Source: Phaeosaccion multiseriatum (Eukaryota > Ochrophyta, other classes). Taken from it: 64,000 nt of DNA. The notes under the pieces were generated by a model. It saw only the letters and a program-made list of their open reading frames with translations. It searched no databases and was not told where the DNA came from. Below, piece by piece: positions 52,009 to 63,583 of this stretch. Numbering within the stretch: the first letter of the stretch is position 1; every line of letters starts with the position of its first letter. Location: assembly GCA_965112735.1 (NCBI GenBank), contig OZ218954.1, forward strand, positions 744,001 to 808,000. The letters are read 5' to 3'. Position numbers and translations under genes: made by a program.

Positions 52009-54570
52009 ATGCCGGAGAACACCGGCACGACCACCACCCAGGAGGAAATGGACGGGTAAGAAGCCAGCAGTGTCCGCTCGCGAGACGAAAGGGGTCTTGC
52101 TCGAATAGAAATTAACATTCGCCACCCGCGTGGGTTTCTCTCTCTCTCTCTCCTCAGACATGTGTTTGTAGGTGACATGTGGCTGGATGCAGAAAGCTAT
52201 CCCGCCGACACTGCTTCGCAAGCGGGTCGAGGAGGGGGGAGTGGTGGTCCGCTGCTAGTGGGAGGCCCAGGCGAGGACAACTCCTCCGCACCTTGCAGCG
52301 TGAATGGGGGAGGAGGAGGAGGAGGAGGAGGAGGAGGAGGAGCAAGAGGAGAAGGAGCAAGAGGAGGGCTGCAGCAGGGCGGTTTGCCCCCCCTCTCTAA
52401 CTCGGCTCGGTTTCGTTCAACAGCAGCAGCAGCAGCAGGAGGAGCAGGAGCAGGAGCAGGGGACAGGGTAGGACGGGGGAACGGCAGAGGCAGTAGTCGT
52501 ATGTATGGTGGAAACCACGACCACATCGATCATGGCAGGGGTGGAAAGTATGCAGATGACAACGACGACGACGACGAAGAGGACTACTTCTCACAGGAGA
52601 TGAAGGTAGGGGTGGGGGGGGACCGCTACGCTGGGGCTCGTCAGCGACTGACGGGAGGACAGCGCCGGCCGAGGACCGACAGTATGGAGAGTCTTGATGA
52701 CATGGGAGGAGGGGAGGGGGGGAGCATCCGGACCTTTGGGGAGCTCAGGAGGAACTTTAATATGGAGAGACCCACTGTGGACAAGAAGGTAAGTGTGTGG
52801 AGAGGGAGGGAAGGAGCGGAGGGAGGGAAGGAGAGACCCGCTGTGGACAAAGGAAGTGATGTGTGCGTGTGTGTGCGTGTGTGTGTGAGAGAGAGGCCCA
52901 CTGTAGACAAGAAGGTGTGTGTGCATAGGTATGTGCGTGGGTGTGTGTAGGTGTTCATTGTGTGCCCCCTCTGCCCCCTTCCCTCCTTCTCGTCCTTGTC
53001 TCTTCCTTTCCACCCTGCTGTCTCTCTCCACCTCTTGTACGCCCTCCCACCTCTTCCTTTCCTCTGTACCATCAACTCCCTCAGGTGTCCTTCTCCGGCC
53101 ACCTCATGCAGGACCTTCGCAACTTCCTCAAGAAGCTTCACTTACGAGACAGGTGCAAACGTGCCCCCCCTATTTGCTTTGTCTGTCCTGACACCCACAG
53201 CTCTGTCCTACACTTGACTCTGTCAGTCCTGACACCCCCTACCCTCTATCCTGACTGCTTCCTCTGTCCTGACACCCCCTCCCCCACTCTGTCCTGACAC
53301 TCTGTAGGTGCAGGCTCTTCTGCGACACTTGCAACCCTGCCGCTGTGCTGCTCGGGCTGCCTGTGATGGACACCGTGAGGACGTACAAGAAGGTATGGGG
53401 GGGTATCAGGTCAGAGGGTGGAAGGTGTCAGGACTGACAAGAGATCAGGTCAGAGGGGGGGCGCGTCAGGACAGACAAGATGGTATATAAAGAAGGGCAC
53501 AAGAAGGTATAACTGAGTGTCCAGTTCTCTCTCTCTCTTACCCTCTTGCTCTCTCTCTTACCCTCTTGCTCTCTCTCTCTCTTCCTCTCTTCCCTCCCTT
53601 CCCCGCCCTTGCCCTTGTCATTTGTGACTGTCATGCCACACACTACCAACAGGAGTACGTGAGTGCGGATCTGGCCTCAGGTATGGCGGAGGGCATCATG
53701 GAAGTGCCCCAGGGGATGAGTTACGCGCTCCTCGCCAACGTGCCCCCTGTGTACGGCCTCTACATGGGCGTCATTCCATCCTGTGCGTACTTCGCCCTCG
53801 GCACGTGCCATCAGCTGGCCATTGGAGTGAGTGCCATTGAGAACTTGCTGGTGGCCGAGGCGGTGGCGGCGGTGATCGGATGGATCGGAGACGAGGTCAA
53901 CGAGACCACCACACAGGTGAGAGAGGGGGGGAGAGAAGGAGGGAGGGAGTAAAAAGTAGGCACGTTGTGTAGTATGTCGGGGGTTTTTTCGCTATTCTGT
54001 TACTAACCCTACGTATTCTGTTCCTAACCTTACGTGCCCCTGTCCCCCCGCCCCCCCCCCCTCCCCTCTTCCTTTCAGGCGGACATCGACGCCAAAGTGA
54101 AGATCACGGTGGCCTTCACGCTGCTCGTAGGCATGTGGCAGTTCCTCATGCGCATCTTCGGCATCGGCCTCATCGCCACGCTGCTTGCCGACCCCGTCCT
54201 CTCGGGCTTTTCCACAGCCTCCGCCTTCCTCATCGGCACCTCGCAGCTCAAGCAGGTGGGTGTTTTGGTAGTAAGTCAATGGGTGGGTAGTGGCAGTAAG
54301 TCAATGTGTGAGTGGGGAGACACGGAGCCGAGCGGGTGGTTGGGTGGCTTGGGCAAGCAGGGAGGCACGTCCAAGAGAACATCCAACACGAGCGTGTGAA
54401 CCCCCCCTTCCCCCTTCGTACTCACTCCGCTATCCCCCCTCCCCTCCCCCCCATACCTCTCTCTCTCCTCCTCATAATATGTGCGCGTGTGTGCCTGCGT
54501 GTGTGTGCGTGCGTGTGTGTGTGTGTATGTGTGTGTGCGTGTGTGTGTGTGTGCGTGTGTGTATGCGTGT

Positions 54571-54608
<38 letters not shown>

Positions 54609-55378
54609 ATGCCTTCCTCCCCACAGATCATGGGCGTAGACCTCCCTCGTGCGAGTTTGCCCGAGATTTGGGTCTCAGCGGTGCAGCAAATCTCCAGGTA
54701 AGGAGGACGGGGGAAGGGTGAGATGAGGATGTAAGGCTGTAAGGAGTGAGGAGTAATCCGATACTCCCGACCAGACCAGCTTGGGTTCTCTCGGAGTAGC
54801 CCAATACTAAACCAGTTGATATCACTCAAGGAAGAGGTGGCACTCCTGGGCTTGTTCATTCACCGCAACAATGAAGAACACGCAGGCACTCCTGAGCGCT
54901 CTTCCATCTCCCCTCCCCTCCCCTCCCCTCCTCATCCTCCCCCTCCTCCTCCTCCTCCTCCTCCCCCCCCTCCACTTCCTCCTCCTCCTCCTCATCCTCC
55001 TCCCCCTCCTCCTCCCGTTGCCATGCATCAATTTGCAGTATCAATGTAGTGGCCCTGACCATGGGCCTGCTGGGCATCCTCCTCCTCTACGGACTCAAGA
55101 AGGCGAATCAAAAAGTGTGGCCGAGGACCCCTCTACCCATCCAGGTACGTAAGCTCTTACGTATGGGGTATGTGGTTTGGGGTACAGGGTAATTAACCTC
55201 AAACTCAAACTCAAACTCAACCCCCCGTCCCTAATCCTCCCTGCCATCTCCCCTCCTCCTGTGTATATCCTGTCGGCAGCTCGTGTTGGTGGTACTTGCG
55301 ACGGCGGTGACGTACACAATGGGCCTCAATGAAGAACCACACAACCTCAAGGTACAGACATGAGAGAGAGAAGAGAGA

Positions 55379-55414
<36 letters not shown>

Positions 55415-58400
55415 GTGCGGGCAGTGAGGGTGTTGAAGGCAGCGAGGAGAGAGAGTGAGAGGGAGTGGGGGAGGAGAGGTATAGAGAGTGATAGAGACGC
55501 TACATTTACTCTCCCCACGCATTCACTCACTAACTCACCGCTCGGTGAATACCCCCTCTCTCTCTAGGTCCTGGGCACGATTCCCAGCGGGCTGCCCAAG
55601 TTCGAAATCCCCACTTTCCCCACCGTGAACGACCTCACCTTCAGAGACATGCTCCCACAGCTGCTCGTGCAGGTACGTGCGTGCGTAGGTGTGTGTGCGT
55701 ATGTGCGCCTGTACGTGTGTGCGTGCGTGTGTGCGTGCGAGGGAGGGCATCTGACAGGGTTTTGACTCTCCATCTCCATCTCCCTCCCTCCCTCCCTCTC
55801 TCCCTCCCTCCAGTCGCTGGTAATCGCTGTAATGGTGTACATCATCACCATCACCGTGGCCAAGACCTTCGGTGCCAAGCTCAACTACCGCACCAACGCC
55901 GATCAGGAACTCGTTGCGCTGGGCACCGCCAGCGTGCTCGGCTCCTTCTTCCAGGTCAGTTTCAGCTTCAGTTTCAGTTTGAGTTTGAGTTTGAGTTTGT
56001 GTACCTACGCCCAATTTGAGCGATTACGATGCCCAAAGCCAAGCTTGAGGTCGATGAGGGGGGGGGGAAGGCTTTTTTGCTTTCTTCCTTTTGTGGAGAG
56101 AGGGAGAGAGGGAGAGAGAGGAGGGAGGGAGGGAGAGAGAGAGAGAGAGAGGGAGGAGAGACAGAGGGAGAGAGAGGGAGGGAGGGAGGAGGGAGAGGCC
56201 ACCCACCCGCCCACCCATCCACCCACTCACGCAAACACCTCTCTCACGCACCCACAGTGCTATGCCCCTGCCACCAGTCTAAGCCGCTCCAGCGTGGTGG
56301 AGAGCATCGGAGCCAAGACGCGCTTCCACGCCGTGCCCGCAGTCATGGTGGTGATTCTCACGCTTGTGGCGCTAACGCCGGTGCTCTTCTTTCTCCCCAC
56401 CACGGTGCTCGGCTCCATTGTGGTCATGGGAGTCATCAATATGATTGATTTTAAGGAGTCCAGACGGTAAGATTTCGATGCGATATCGATGCTCCATGTT
56501 AATGGGAGATCATCATCATAGTACTTGACTCGCGTCCCCCGTCTGTGGTCTTGGGTGCCTGGTTCCAGTGTTGACTTGGTGCAGTTGTCCTGACAACCCT
56601 CCCTCCTTCACCTCCTCCTCCAACCCCTCCCCCCTCCCACTCCCAGGCTCTATCACGCGAGCAAGCCCGATTTCATTCTTTGGAACGTGGCCTTTTGGGT
56701 CACACTCCTGGCCGGCGCCACCTACGGCATTGCCGTGAGCGTGGTGGTGTCGTTGATTTGGCTTCTCATGAAGAGCTCGAGGCCGCATACGGCGGTACTA
56801 GGGAGGCTTCCAGGCACCATGACCTACAGGGACGTGCAGGTGAGAGGGAGGAGCCCTCACGTGGTCCTCAACCGTGATGTTGATGTTGATTACCACACCC
56901 TTGAACTTGAGCCTGACGACCCTGACCCTGACGACCCTGACCATGGCCCTGGCCTTGATCCTGACCCTGACTGTTCTTACCTTTGACCCTGACCCTGACC
57001 CTGACCCTGACCTTGACCCTGACCCTGACCCTGACCCTGACCCCGAGCCCTGTTCTGACTGTTGGCTCTGTTCTGACTGTTGGCTCTGTTCTGACTGGCC
57101 CTGATGCTGACCCCTGACGACTGCATACCCTTGACCTTGACACTCACCCTGACCCTCCCTTTGACTCCTCCTGTGTGATGCTCCCGCCTTGTGTAGCGCT
57201 TCCCTATGGCAAAGGAGGTACCCGGCATCAAGGTGAGTCCTACCTCCTCCCTCCCTCCATCTCCCTCCTCCCTTCCTCCAACTCCCTCCTCCCTCCCTCC
57301 ATATCTCTCCTCCCTCCCTCCCTCCCTCCCTCCCTCCAACTCCCTCCTCCCTCTCTCCATCTCCCTCCATCTCCCTCCATCTCCCTCCTCCCTCCCTCCC
57401 TCCACCCTCCACTCCCCTCCGTCACCCTCTACCCTCTACCCTCCGAGTCCTCCCGCCACCAACTACCCAATTGGCCTTGATCCTCCTCCCTTGACCCTTC
57501 TGCACCAACTACCCTATTGGCCTTGATCCTCCTCCCTTGACCCTTCTGCCTGTCCATGTGCCTCTCCCGTTTTCCTCCTCAAGGTCATTCGCTTCGACGC
57601 CTCGCTGCACTTCGCCAACAAAGACTTTTTCGAGAGCAAGGTAGGCTTACGGGCATATGGGCATGAGGGAGAGAGGAAGAGGCATATGGGCATGAGGGAG
57701 AGAGGAAGAGGCATATGGGCATGAGGGAGAGAGGAAGAGGCATATGGGCATGAGGGAGAGAGGAAGAGGCATATGGGCATGAGGGAGAGAGGAAGAGGCA
57801 TATGGGCATGAGGGAGAGAGGAAGAGGCATATGGGCATGAGGGAGAGAAGCATAGGAGGACAGAGAGGGAGAAGCATGTGGGACAGAGAGGGAGAGGTAT
57901 ATGGACAGGCATACAGGCAGGCGTTGGCATATGCGTAGGCAGCGAGTGAGAGGCAAGGCATATTGGGCGTACGCGTAGGCCTTCGCTGTGAAGCACCCTC
58001 CCAGCCGATGTGGAGCTCCCCGCCCTCCCAGCTTCAGCGAGCCTCAGCCCTCAGCATTGCACCTCACCCCACTCCTCCCCCTCCCCCCTCCCCCCTCCCA
58101 CCTCCCGACCTCTCCCTCCTTGTGTTCAAAGCTTTTGGCGTTGGAGAAGCGCGGGGCGGGCAGGTCCAAATCAGCGGTGGTCTCTGCCGTGAATAAACCT
58201 CCCCTCGCGCCACCGTCTGGTGCGATCGGCCCATCATCATCATCATCTTCATCATCCGTACTATCCTCAGGGGCCGCGAGCGGTAGTGCGAGTGCTTCAA
58301 GTGTTAGTGATGATGGGAAGGGGAATCGAAGGCCGAATCTCTTCGGTGGGCGCCGAGCGAGACTCACGGAGGGTGGTGGTGGTGGTGGTGGACGTACTGG

Positions 58401-59208
58401 TGGTTCAAGAGCCAGCACTATGGCAATTGGTGGTGGCGGCAAGAGCGTGTTTGACGAGGAAGAGGACCACGACTCTATTGGTGTTGCGGGTGGAGGTGGA
58501 GGTGAAGGTGAAGGTACTACTACTACCACTACTCCTCCTACTACGACGCCGACTGCTGCTACCTCTGCTGCTACTTCTGCGGGTACACAAGGCAAGACAA
58601 CAGCAGCCGGCGGCCTTCCCGACGGTTTCATGTCCACCGCCCCGTCCAGTTCCTCTCTCATCGAGACGTCGGGCCACCCTCTCACGCAGGGGGCCTTCAG
58701 CAGCAGCAGTGTGCCCGAGGCGGAGGCGATGGGGGTGGGGGGGGGTTTAACGCCGACTGATCAGCCTGTGCATACAATTATCATCGACGCTTCATCCATC
58801 AATGACCTCGACTCTTCGGCCATCCGGTGAGGAGGAAGAGGAGGAGGAGGAGGAGGAGGAGGAGGAGGAGGAGGAGGAGGTGGAGGAGGAGGCGGGAGGA
58901 GAAGGAGGAGGAGGGAGGAGGAGGAGGAGGAGGGAGGAGGGAGGAGGAGGAGGAGGAGGAGGAGGGAAGAGAGAAGAAGGGATACTTACTTTGCTACGAA
59001 CTCCCGACTAGAAATCCTCAACGCATCCCAAACTTCGAGCCTGCGCTCCTGTGCTCTGCTGCCTCCACCTGGCTTACCCCTCCCCCCCGTGCCTGTGTCT
59101 TCTCCATCCACTCTCTCACCCCGTCCCCCTGCGGGCATGCGCCCTCTCCTCCCTCCTCCCTCCATCCACTGCCACCCTCTCCCCTGCTATGTGCGTGCAT
59201 GCATGCCA

Positions 59209-59248
<40 letters not shown>

Positions 59249-60766
59249 CATGCTAATCGCGCTAGTAACTGAGTACCGTGGCCGTGAGATTGAGCTCATG
59301 TTTGCCAATTGGAAGGGGCCTCAGCGAGACCTGCTTGACCTCAGCGGCTTTTACGACCACATCACTGAGGATCACATTTTCCTCTCTCTGCACGACGCCG
59401 TACAAGCGGCTCGCAAGGTGAGCAGTTGGTGATACAGAGGGAGGGAGGGAGGGAGGGAGGGAGGGAGGGAGGGAGACAGAAGAGACAGGGAGGAGAGAGA
59501 GGGGAGGGCGAGACGGGAGAGGCCTAGGTAGTGCGAAACTCAAATCATTGCCGTCCTTCTTCCATCCTTGCATACCTCCCCCCCCCCCCGACCTGGCGAA
59601 GCGGGCGCGCCGTAGTGCAAGCCAGAGTGCCGGGGCGGAAACGCCCCTCCTCGCCAGGCAGGGCGCAGGGGAGGGGGGGGGGGAGGGGGAGGACGGGCAG
59701 AGAGGAAGCGCAAGGACGGAGGCAGCAGGAGCAAGGTTGGGGGGCTGCAGACCCACTCATCTCCCCCCGGGGACAGCAGTGGCGGAGAGGCCAAGAGCGC
59801 TCCCCCGGGGGACCTGTCGTCGGCCTCTGCCCCCCTGGATGTGTCCCGGGGGGACCGTCCAGGGGGGGCCAAGCGAATCGTGGAGATTACCAACTCGGGG
59901 CAGCGTACGTGGAAGGTGAGGATGGCAGTGGATGGGGAGGAGGGCAGGGGAGGGCAGTGGAGAGGAGAGGAGGCAGGAAGGAGCGCACTGCCATTGCCCC
60001 TCTCTTTCTCTCGTCTCTTATCTCTGATGTCTCCCTCCCCCTCTCTTTTGTCTCACCTCTTTCTCTTCTTCTCACTCCCTCCCTCCCTCCCCTCCCCTCC
60101 TCTCCCTCTCTCCCTCTTCCCCTCTCACTCCCTTCGCCTATTCCTACCGTTGGTTTGTTGCCCACTCACAGGTTGGCTACAGCGACTCGACGAACCAACT
60201 GTCCAGTATGGCCAGTCTCGCCAACATGTCCGCCGCTATCGCTATGGAAGACGCATCGCAGGGGGGCGGCAGCAGCAACCGCGGGTGGGTAGATGGGTGG
60301 GTGGAAGGGTGGGTGCGTGGGTGGGTGGAGATGGATGGGTGCGGACCCTGAGCTGACCCTGATCCTGACCCTGACCTGACCCTTACCCAATCTTGTACGA
60401 AGCACGTCTGCATGGACTGATCAATGCCCTCCCTCCCTTCCTCCCGACTCTCGCCTGTTGACGCCCTCCTTTCGACTCACTCCCACCACCACCACCACCA
60501 CCACCACCACCCCCACCATCACCACCACTACCACCACTACCACCACCAGCAGGGTTGGAGAGCAAAACACATTGAACCGAACGGAGGACGAGGACACCGA
60601 CCTTGAGCTTGGGGATGGGGATGGCAATGTGGGACTTGGGCTAGAAGCGGAGAGCGGGCGGCAGGGGAGGGCCCGCAGCAGCTTGTCTCTTTCACCAGGA
60701 CTTGGGCCCCTCGGATCGCCCCACCCAATCAACCCCATCTTGCAACTCTCGGACACGATTGAGTGA
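52009..60766 (+). CDS. SLC26/SulP-family anion (sulfate) transporter with STAS domain
   Basis: Twenty exons: 52009-52055, 52158-52788, 53085-53152, 53308-53392, 53653-53916, 54079-54255, 54627-54697, 55039-55144, 55280-55351, 55568-55672, 55814-55954, 56258-56466, 56647-56839, 57197-57232, 57584-57640, 58132-58826, 59249-59417, 59658-59915, 60172-60284, 60553-60766; about 1236 residues. A Gly/acidic N-terminal region is followed by SulP hallmarks: [62 protein letters not shown] and the remaining membrane helices. The STAS domain ([16 protein letters not shown] ... [18 protein letters not shown] ... IELMFANW) is split by about 200 low-complexity residues in exon 16. SulP proteins move sulfate, bicarbonate or other anions across membranes; the substrate here is not readable. 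Exon 18's start is the least certain boundary. Confidence 0.93.
53393..53652 (+). other. SulP intron 4 with GTGTCAGGAC copies after the donor
   Basis: Reverse complements of the TCCTGACAC motif follow the donor GTATGG, while the preceding intron (53153-53307) carries the forward form up to its acceptor CTGTAG. Confidence 0.7.
56897..57160 (+). repeat. (CCCTGA)n-rich block in SulP intron 13
   Basis: GACCCT/CTTGAC hexamer repeats fill the middle of the intron, with TGTTGGCTCTGTTCTGAC units at 57050-57095. The related CAGGGT repeat is seen at 11525-11640. Confidence 0.8.
57652..57850 (+). repeat. 29-bp minisatellite, seven copies, in SulP intron 15
   Basis: Unit begins GGCATATGGGCATGAGGGAG and starts at 57652, 57681, 57710, 57739, 57768, 57797 and 57826. 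Each unit holds one CATATG palindrome. Confidence 0.9.
59418..59657 (+). other. SulP intron beginning GTGAGCAG then motif A
   Basis: TTGGTGATAC starts at 59426, 8 nt from the intron start, followed by GGGA repeats. The next intron (59916-60171) begins GTGAGG followed at once by motif B (ATGGCAGTGG at 59922). Confidence 0.8.
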
Positions 60767-60847
60767 GGGAGTGGGTGAATGGGTGGGTAGATGGGTGAGA
60801 GTGGGTGGGTGGATAAGTGGGTGGGTGGGTGGGTAAGTGAGTGAGTG

Positions 60848-60848
<1 letters not shown>

Positions 60849-60936
<88 letters not shown>
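60849..60936 (+). repeat. (CAG)n microsatellite, about 29 units
   Basis: Pure CAG/GCA repeat 80 bp downstream of the SulP stop codon, followed by one GTAGCG interruption. Confidence 0.9.
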
Positions 60937-60939
<3 letters not shown>

Positions 60940-61632
60940 CGGTCTTGTGTATATGTAGCGATGTTGTGTATCGAAGGCGAAGTCACGGGCACGTGTTGTT
61001 CCAGTTTAGTGAGCGAAAGACCCCATCAATGCAGAGGCTACCTGTTCACGCCCCTTCACCCCTCTTGCCCCTACCCTACCTGACCGAGCCTTCAGCCCCA
61101 GTCGACTCTCCTTTGTCCTTGCTCAACCCGGCCCGATCCTTCCCGAACTGTTCGGCCCTAACTCGGGCCCCTTTCGCTGCTGCCAAGGTCGTGTGTGGTC
61201 GTGTGTGCGGCTTACGCCGACCGCTGAGGGGGCTGAGCGAGCCGACGGAGCCTGTCGCTCTTGACACCAGCCAGCCAGGCCGAACACGTTGATGCTACTC
61301 TGTCTCTCTTCTCCAACTGGGGACCCATGAACGCTGTTGGGGAACCATCCTTAGAAGTCGGATGACGAGGACGGAAGGTTTGAAGGAAGTCCATTCTCCT
61401 CCAACTCCTTCTTGTCACTCAACCGTTCATTCGTGCATCATGCACGCTAGGAGGGAGGGAGGGAGGGAGAGGGACTTGCGGCAGCCTCTCTCTCTCTCAC
61501 TCACGCACACACGCACGCACTCACATTTTAAAATTATCCCCATTATGCGCACATGACCTGAGACCCGCCTGTATCACCAACTGACGTGAAGTTTTGGATC
61601 TCACGGAACAAATGGATACGTCGTACGTGTAG

Positions 61633-61847
61633 ACGAAGTGCGACTTCCAATGGACAAGTGAGCCGTACCACCAACGGCCCTACCACCAACGGAGAGTCGA
61701 GATACGTGTAGTTAGCTTGCCTTTCTGCAGCTGCTATTGCTGCTCCTCTCCTCCTCCCCCCCCTCCTTGCTTTTTAGAGAGAGGTGAGCCTGTGAGCCGC
61801 AAGCCACGCCCCTTCCTCCCTCTCTCTGGACTTTCTTTCTCAGCTTT

Positions 61848-61892
<45 letters not shown>

Positions 61893-62265
61893 TTATTGTC
61901 CTGTTTGAGGGAAACCCCCACATGTACATCTAATTGCTACTACGAAGTATATAAAAGCAGTCCAATAAACCTGCCTCCTTAGCTCCGTAGGGGTAAACAC
62001 ACTGAAACTGGAACTGAATCGATCGACAGACGATCAACTGGACTCGGTCGGGCTCAGACAGACGCAGAAGCTTGCACCACCACCAACGGGTACCCCAACA
62101 TGGGGGACCCAACATGGGGGGCTTGGCGTGTGCTGCCTTGGACAAGGTCCATTGGAAAAGGTCCAGCACCCATAACGTGAACCCTGGGGACTCAGTCATG
62201 GACTGCGAGGGACCGTAGGGCCGTTGGTGGTACGGCTTATTTGTGCACTGGAAGTCGCACTTCGT
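61633..62265. mobile_element. 633-bp element with 51-bp terminal inverted repeats
   Basis: The left arm 61633-61683 (starts ACGAAGTGCGACTTCC, ends CCAACGGCCCTAC) and the reverse complement of 62215-62265 differ at about 4 of 51 positions. Each arm contains GTACCACCAA, a variant of motif A. The interior has a (TTTC)n tract (61847-61890) and two copies of CCCAACATGGGG; no transposase-like frame. No certain target-site duplication. It may be a non-autonomous DNA element. Confidence 0.7.
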
Positions 62266-62463
62266 TTATTGCCCTCGCCAACGAGGTTCGCAGGCCCACG
62301 CCCTCTTCGAACTTCACCCCGTTATGGAGCATTGGGCTCCACCATCTCGCTGCGATAGATGGATACACGGATAGACAGGCAGAGGAAGTAGTAAGACAAG
62401 TATTATACATACCACACATATACATGTCTGTGGCGAATCGCTGCCATAAGCTGCCATCGACCC

Positions 62464-63583
62464 TTATGACCCACCTGGCACCTTGCGTCCGTGCTCGTGA
62501 AGCATGTCCGTTCCTTTGTTGATGAGGCCCGCGTCTCTTTCAAGGCCCGCTGTGTACGCCACGGTCGTGAGCATCACCTGCAACGGTTGGTGGTACAACA
62601 GCAGTAGCAGCAGCAGTTGGTGATACAGATAAGCCGCGGCAGCTGACGACGCAGCAGACGCAGTAGCAGCAACAGTTGGTTATACAGGCGTGACAGTCTC
62701 ACTTCCTCCCTTCACTGACCTCAAGATTGTGGTAGTTGGCAGCAAACCCCATGTCCCCCCTCCAGGCGTCGGGATGCATGACCCAGGGGGTCCAGAACTT
62801 GTACAGCAGATCTGTGTGGAGCACGTAGCCATCGCCTGCGCGGTCCTTGCCGGCCACCTGTTCAGTTTCAGTTTCAGTTTCAGTTTCAGTTCATTTGAGC
62901 TTGTCTAGACCTTGCACCCGCCAGTGATCGATGATTGCCAATCAAGAGGTCGGGAGGGTCATACCCCCTCCCTCCCTCTCCTTCCTCTCTCCCTCTCCTC
63001 CCTCCCTCCCTCCCTCCCTCTCTCTCTCTCCCTCCCTCCCTCCCCTCCCTCTCTCCCTCCTCTCCCTCCCTCTCTTTCCCTCCCTCCCTTCCTGCCTCCC
63101 CTATTGAACGCACTCTTACCATCTTGCCGAGAGGGCCCAGGAAGGCGTTAAAAGGCCCCAGGAGGGACTTGACTGACATGGAGAAGCCTGGCCAGAACAC
63201 GGGAACGGGGTCGAGCCGGAACGCGTCGCCTATGTGCTTGTAGCTCTGGCACAAGAAGTGAATAGAAGGAGGGAGGAGGACAGGCCAGGGAGAAGCGGGG
63301 GTGGTGTTGGTGGTGGTTAGGGTTAAGTTACTGGGGAGGAAAAAACAGGAGGAAGAGGAGGAGGAGGAGAAGAAGAAGGAGAGCATGGAGAAGGAGAAGG
63401 AGCGAGGGGGGCGACGAGCAGGAGATGTAGCAGCAGAAGCAGCAGCTGTAGTAGTAGTAGTAGTAGTAGTAATAGCTTAGAAGTACTAAAAGTAGGAATA
63501 GGAGCAGGAGTAGTCCACCCCCACTTACCGTAGCAACGACGTTTAAAGGGGTAGGCACAATGTCCCCTCTCTGGTAGTAATGC
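62464..63583 (-). CDS. C-terminal part of an unrecognised protein, gene continues to the right
   Basis: Four exons on the minus strand keep phase: 63583-63529, 63245-63120, 62857-62720, 62577-62464 (stop TAA). The visible 135 residues read HYYQRGDIVPTPLNVVAT, then SYKHIGDAFRLDPVPVFWPG, KSLLGPFNAFLGPLGKM, DGYVLHTDLLYKFWTPWVMH, PDAWRGDMGFAANYHNLEV and end HEHGRKVPGGS. Amino-acid use is balanced and splice sites are clean, so this is a real gene, but I do not recognise the family. Its 5' exons lie beyond 63583, perhaps beyond the window. The acceptor of exon 62857 is preceded by four ACTGAA hexamers, and the donor-side introns are C/T-rich. Confidence 0.7.
62585..62690 (+). repeat. Cluster of motif A and variants
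   Basis: Three related copies in about 100 bp, inside the 62578-62719 intron of the right-edge gene: TTGGTGGTAC (62587), exact TTGGTGATAC (62617) and TTGGTTATAC (about 62674), each next to CAGCAG or CAACAG repeats. Confidence 0.8.

Larger units (their letters stand above)
60767..62463. other. Intergenic region between convergent SulP and right-edge gene
   Basis: Holds GGGT repeats, a (CAG)n tract of about 29 units (60849-60936), a motif A reverse copy (61571) and the 633-bp inverted-repeat element (61633-62265). The open frame across the CAG tract is poly-Ala followed by unremarkable sequence and is not supported as a gene. Confidence 0.55.

Noticed and set aside
57652-57850. Regular 29-bp repeats considered as a CRISPR array
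   Set aside because: Units are directly adjacent without unique spacers, in an intron of a eukaryotic gene; a minisatellite explains it.
60837-61292. Poly-Ala frame after the SulP gene
   Set aside because: Open only because of the CAG tract; the following sequence has no recognisable protein features.
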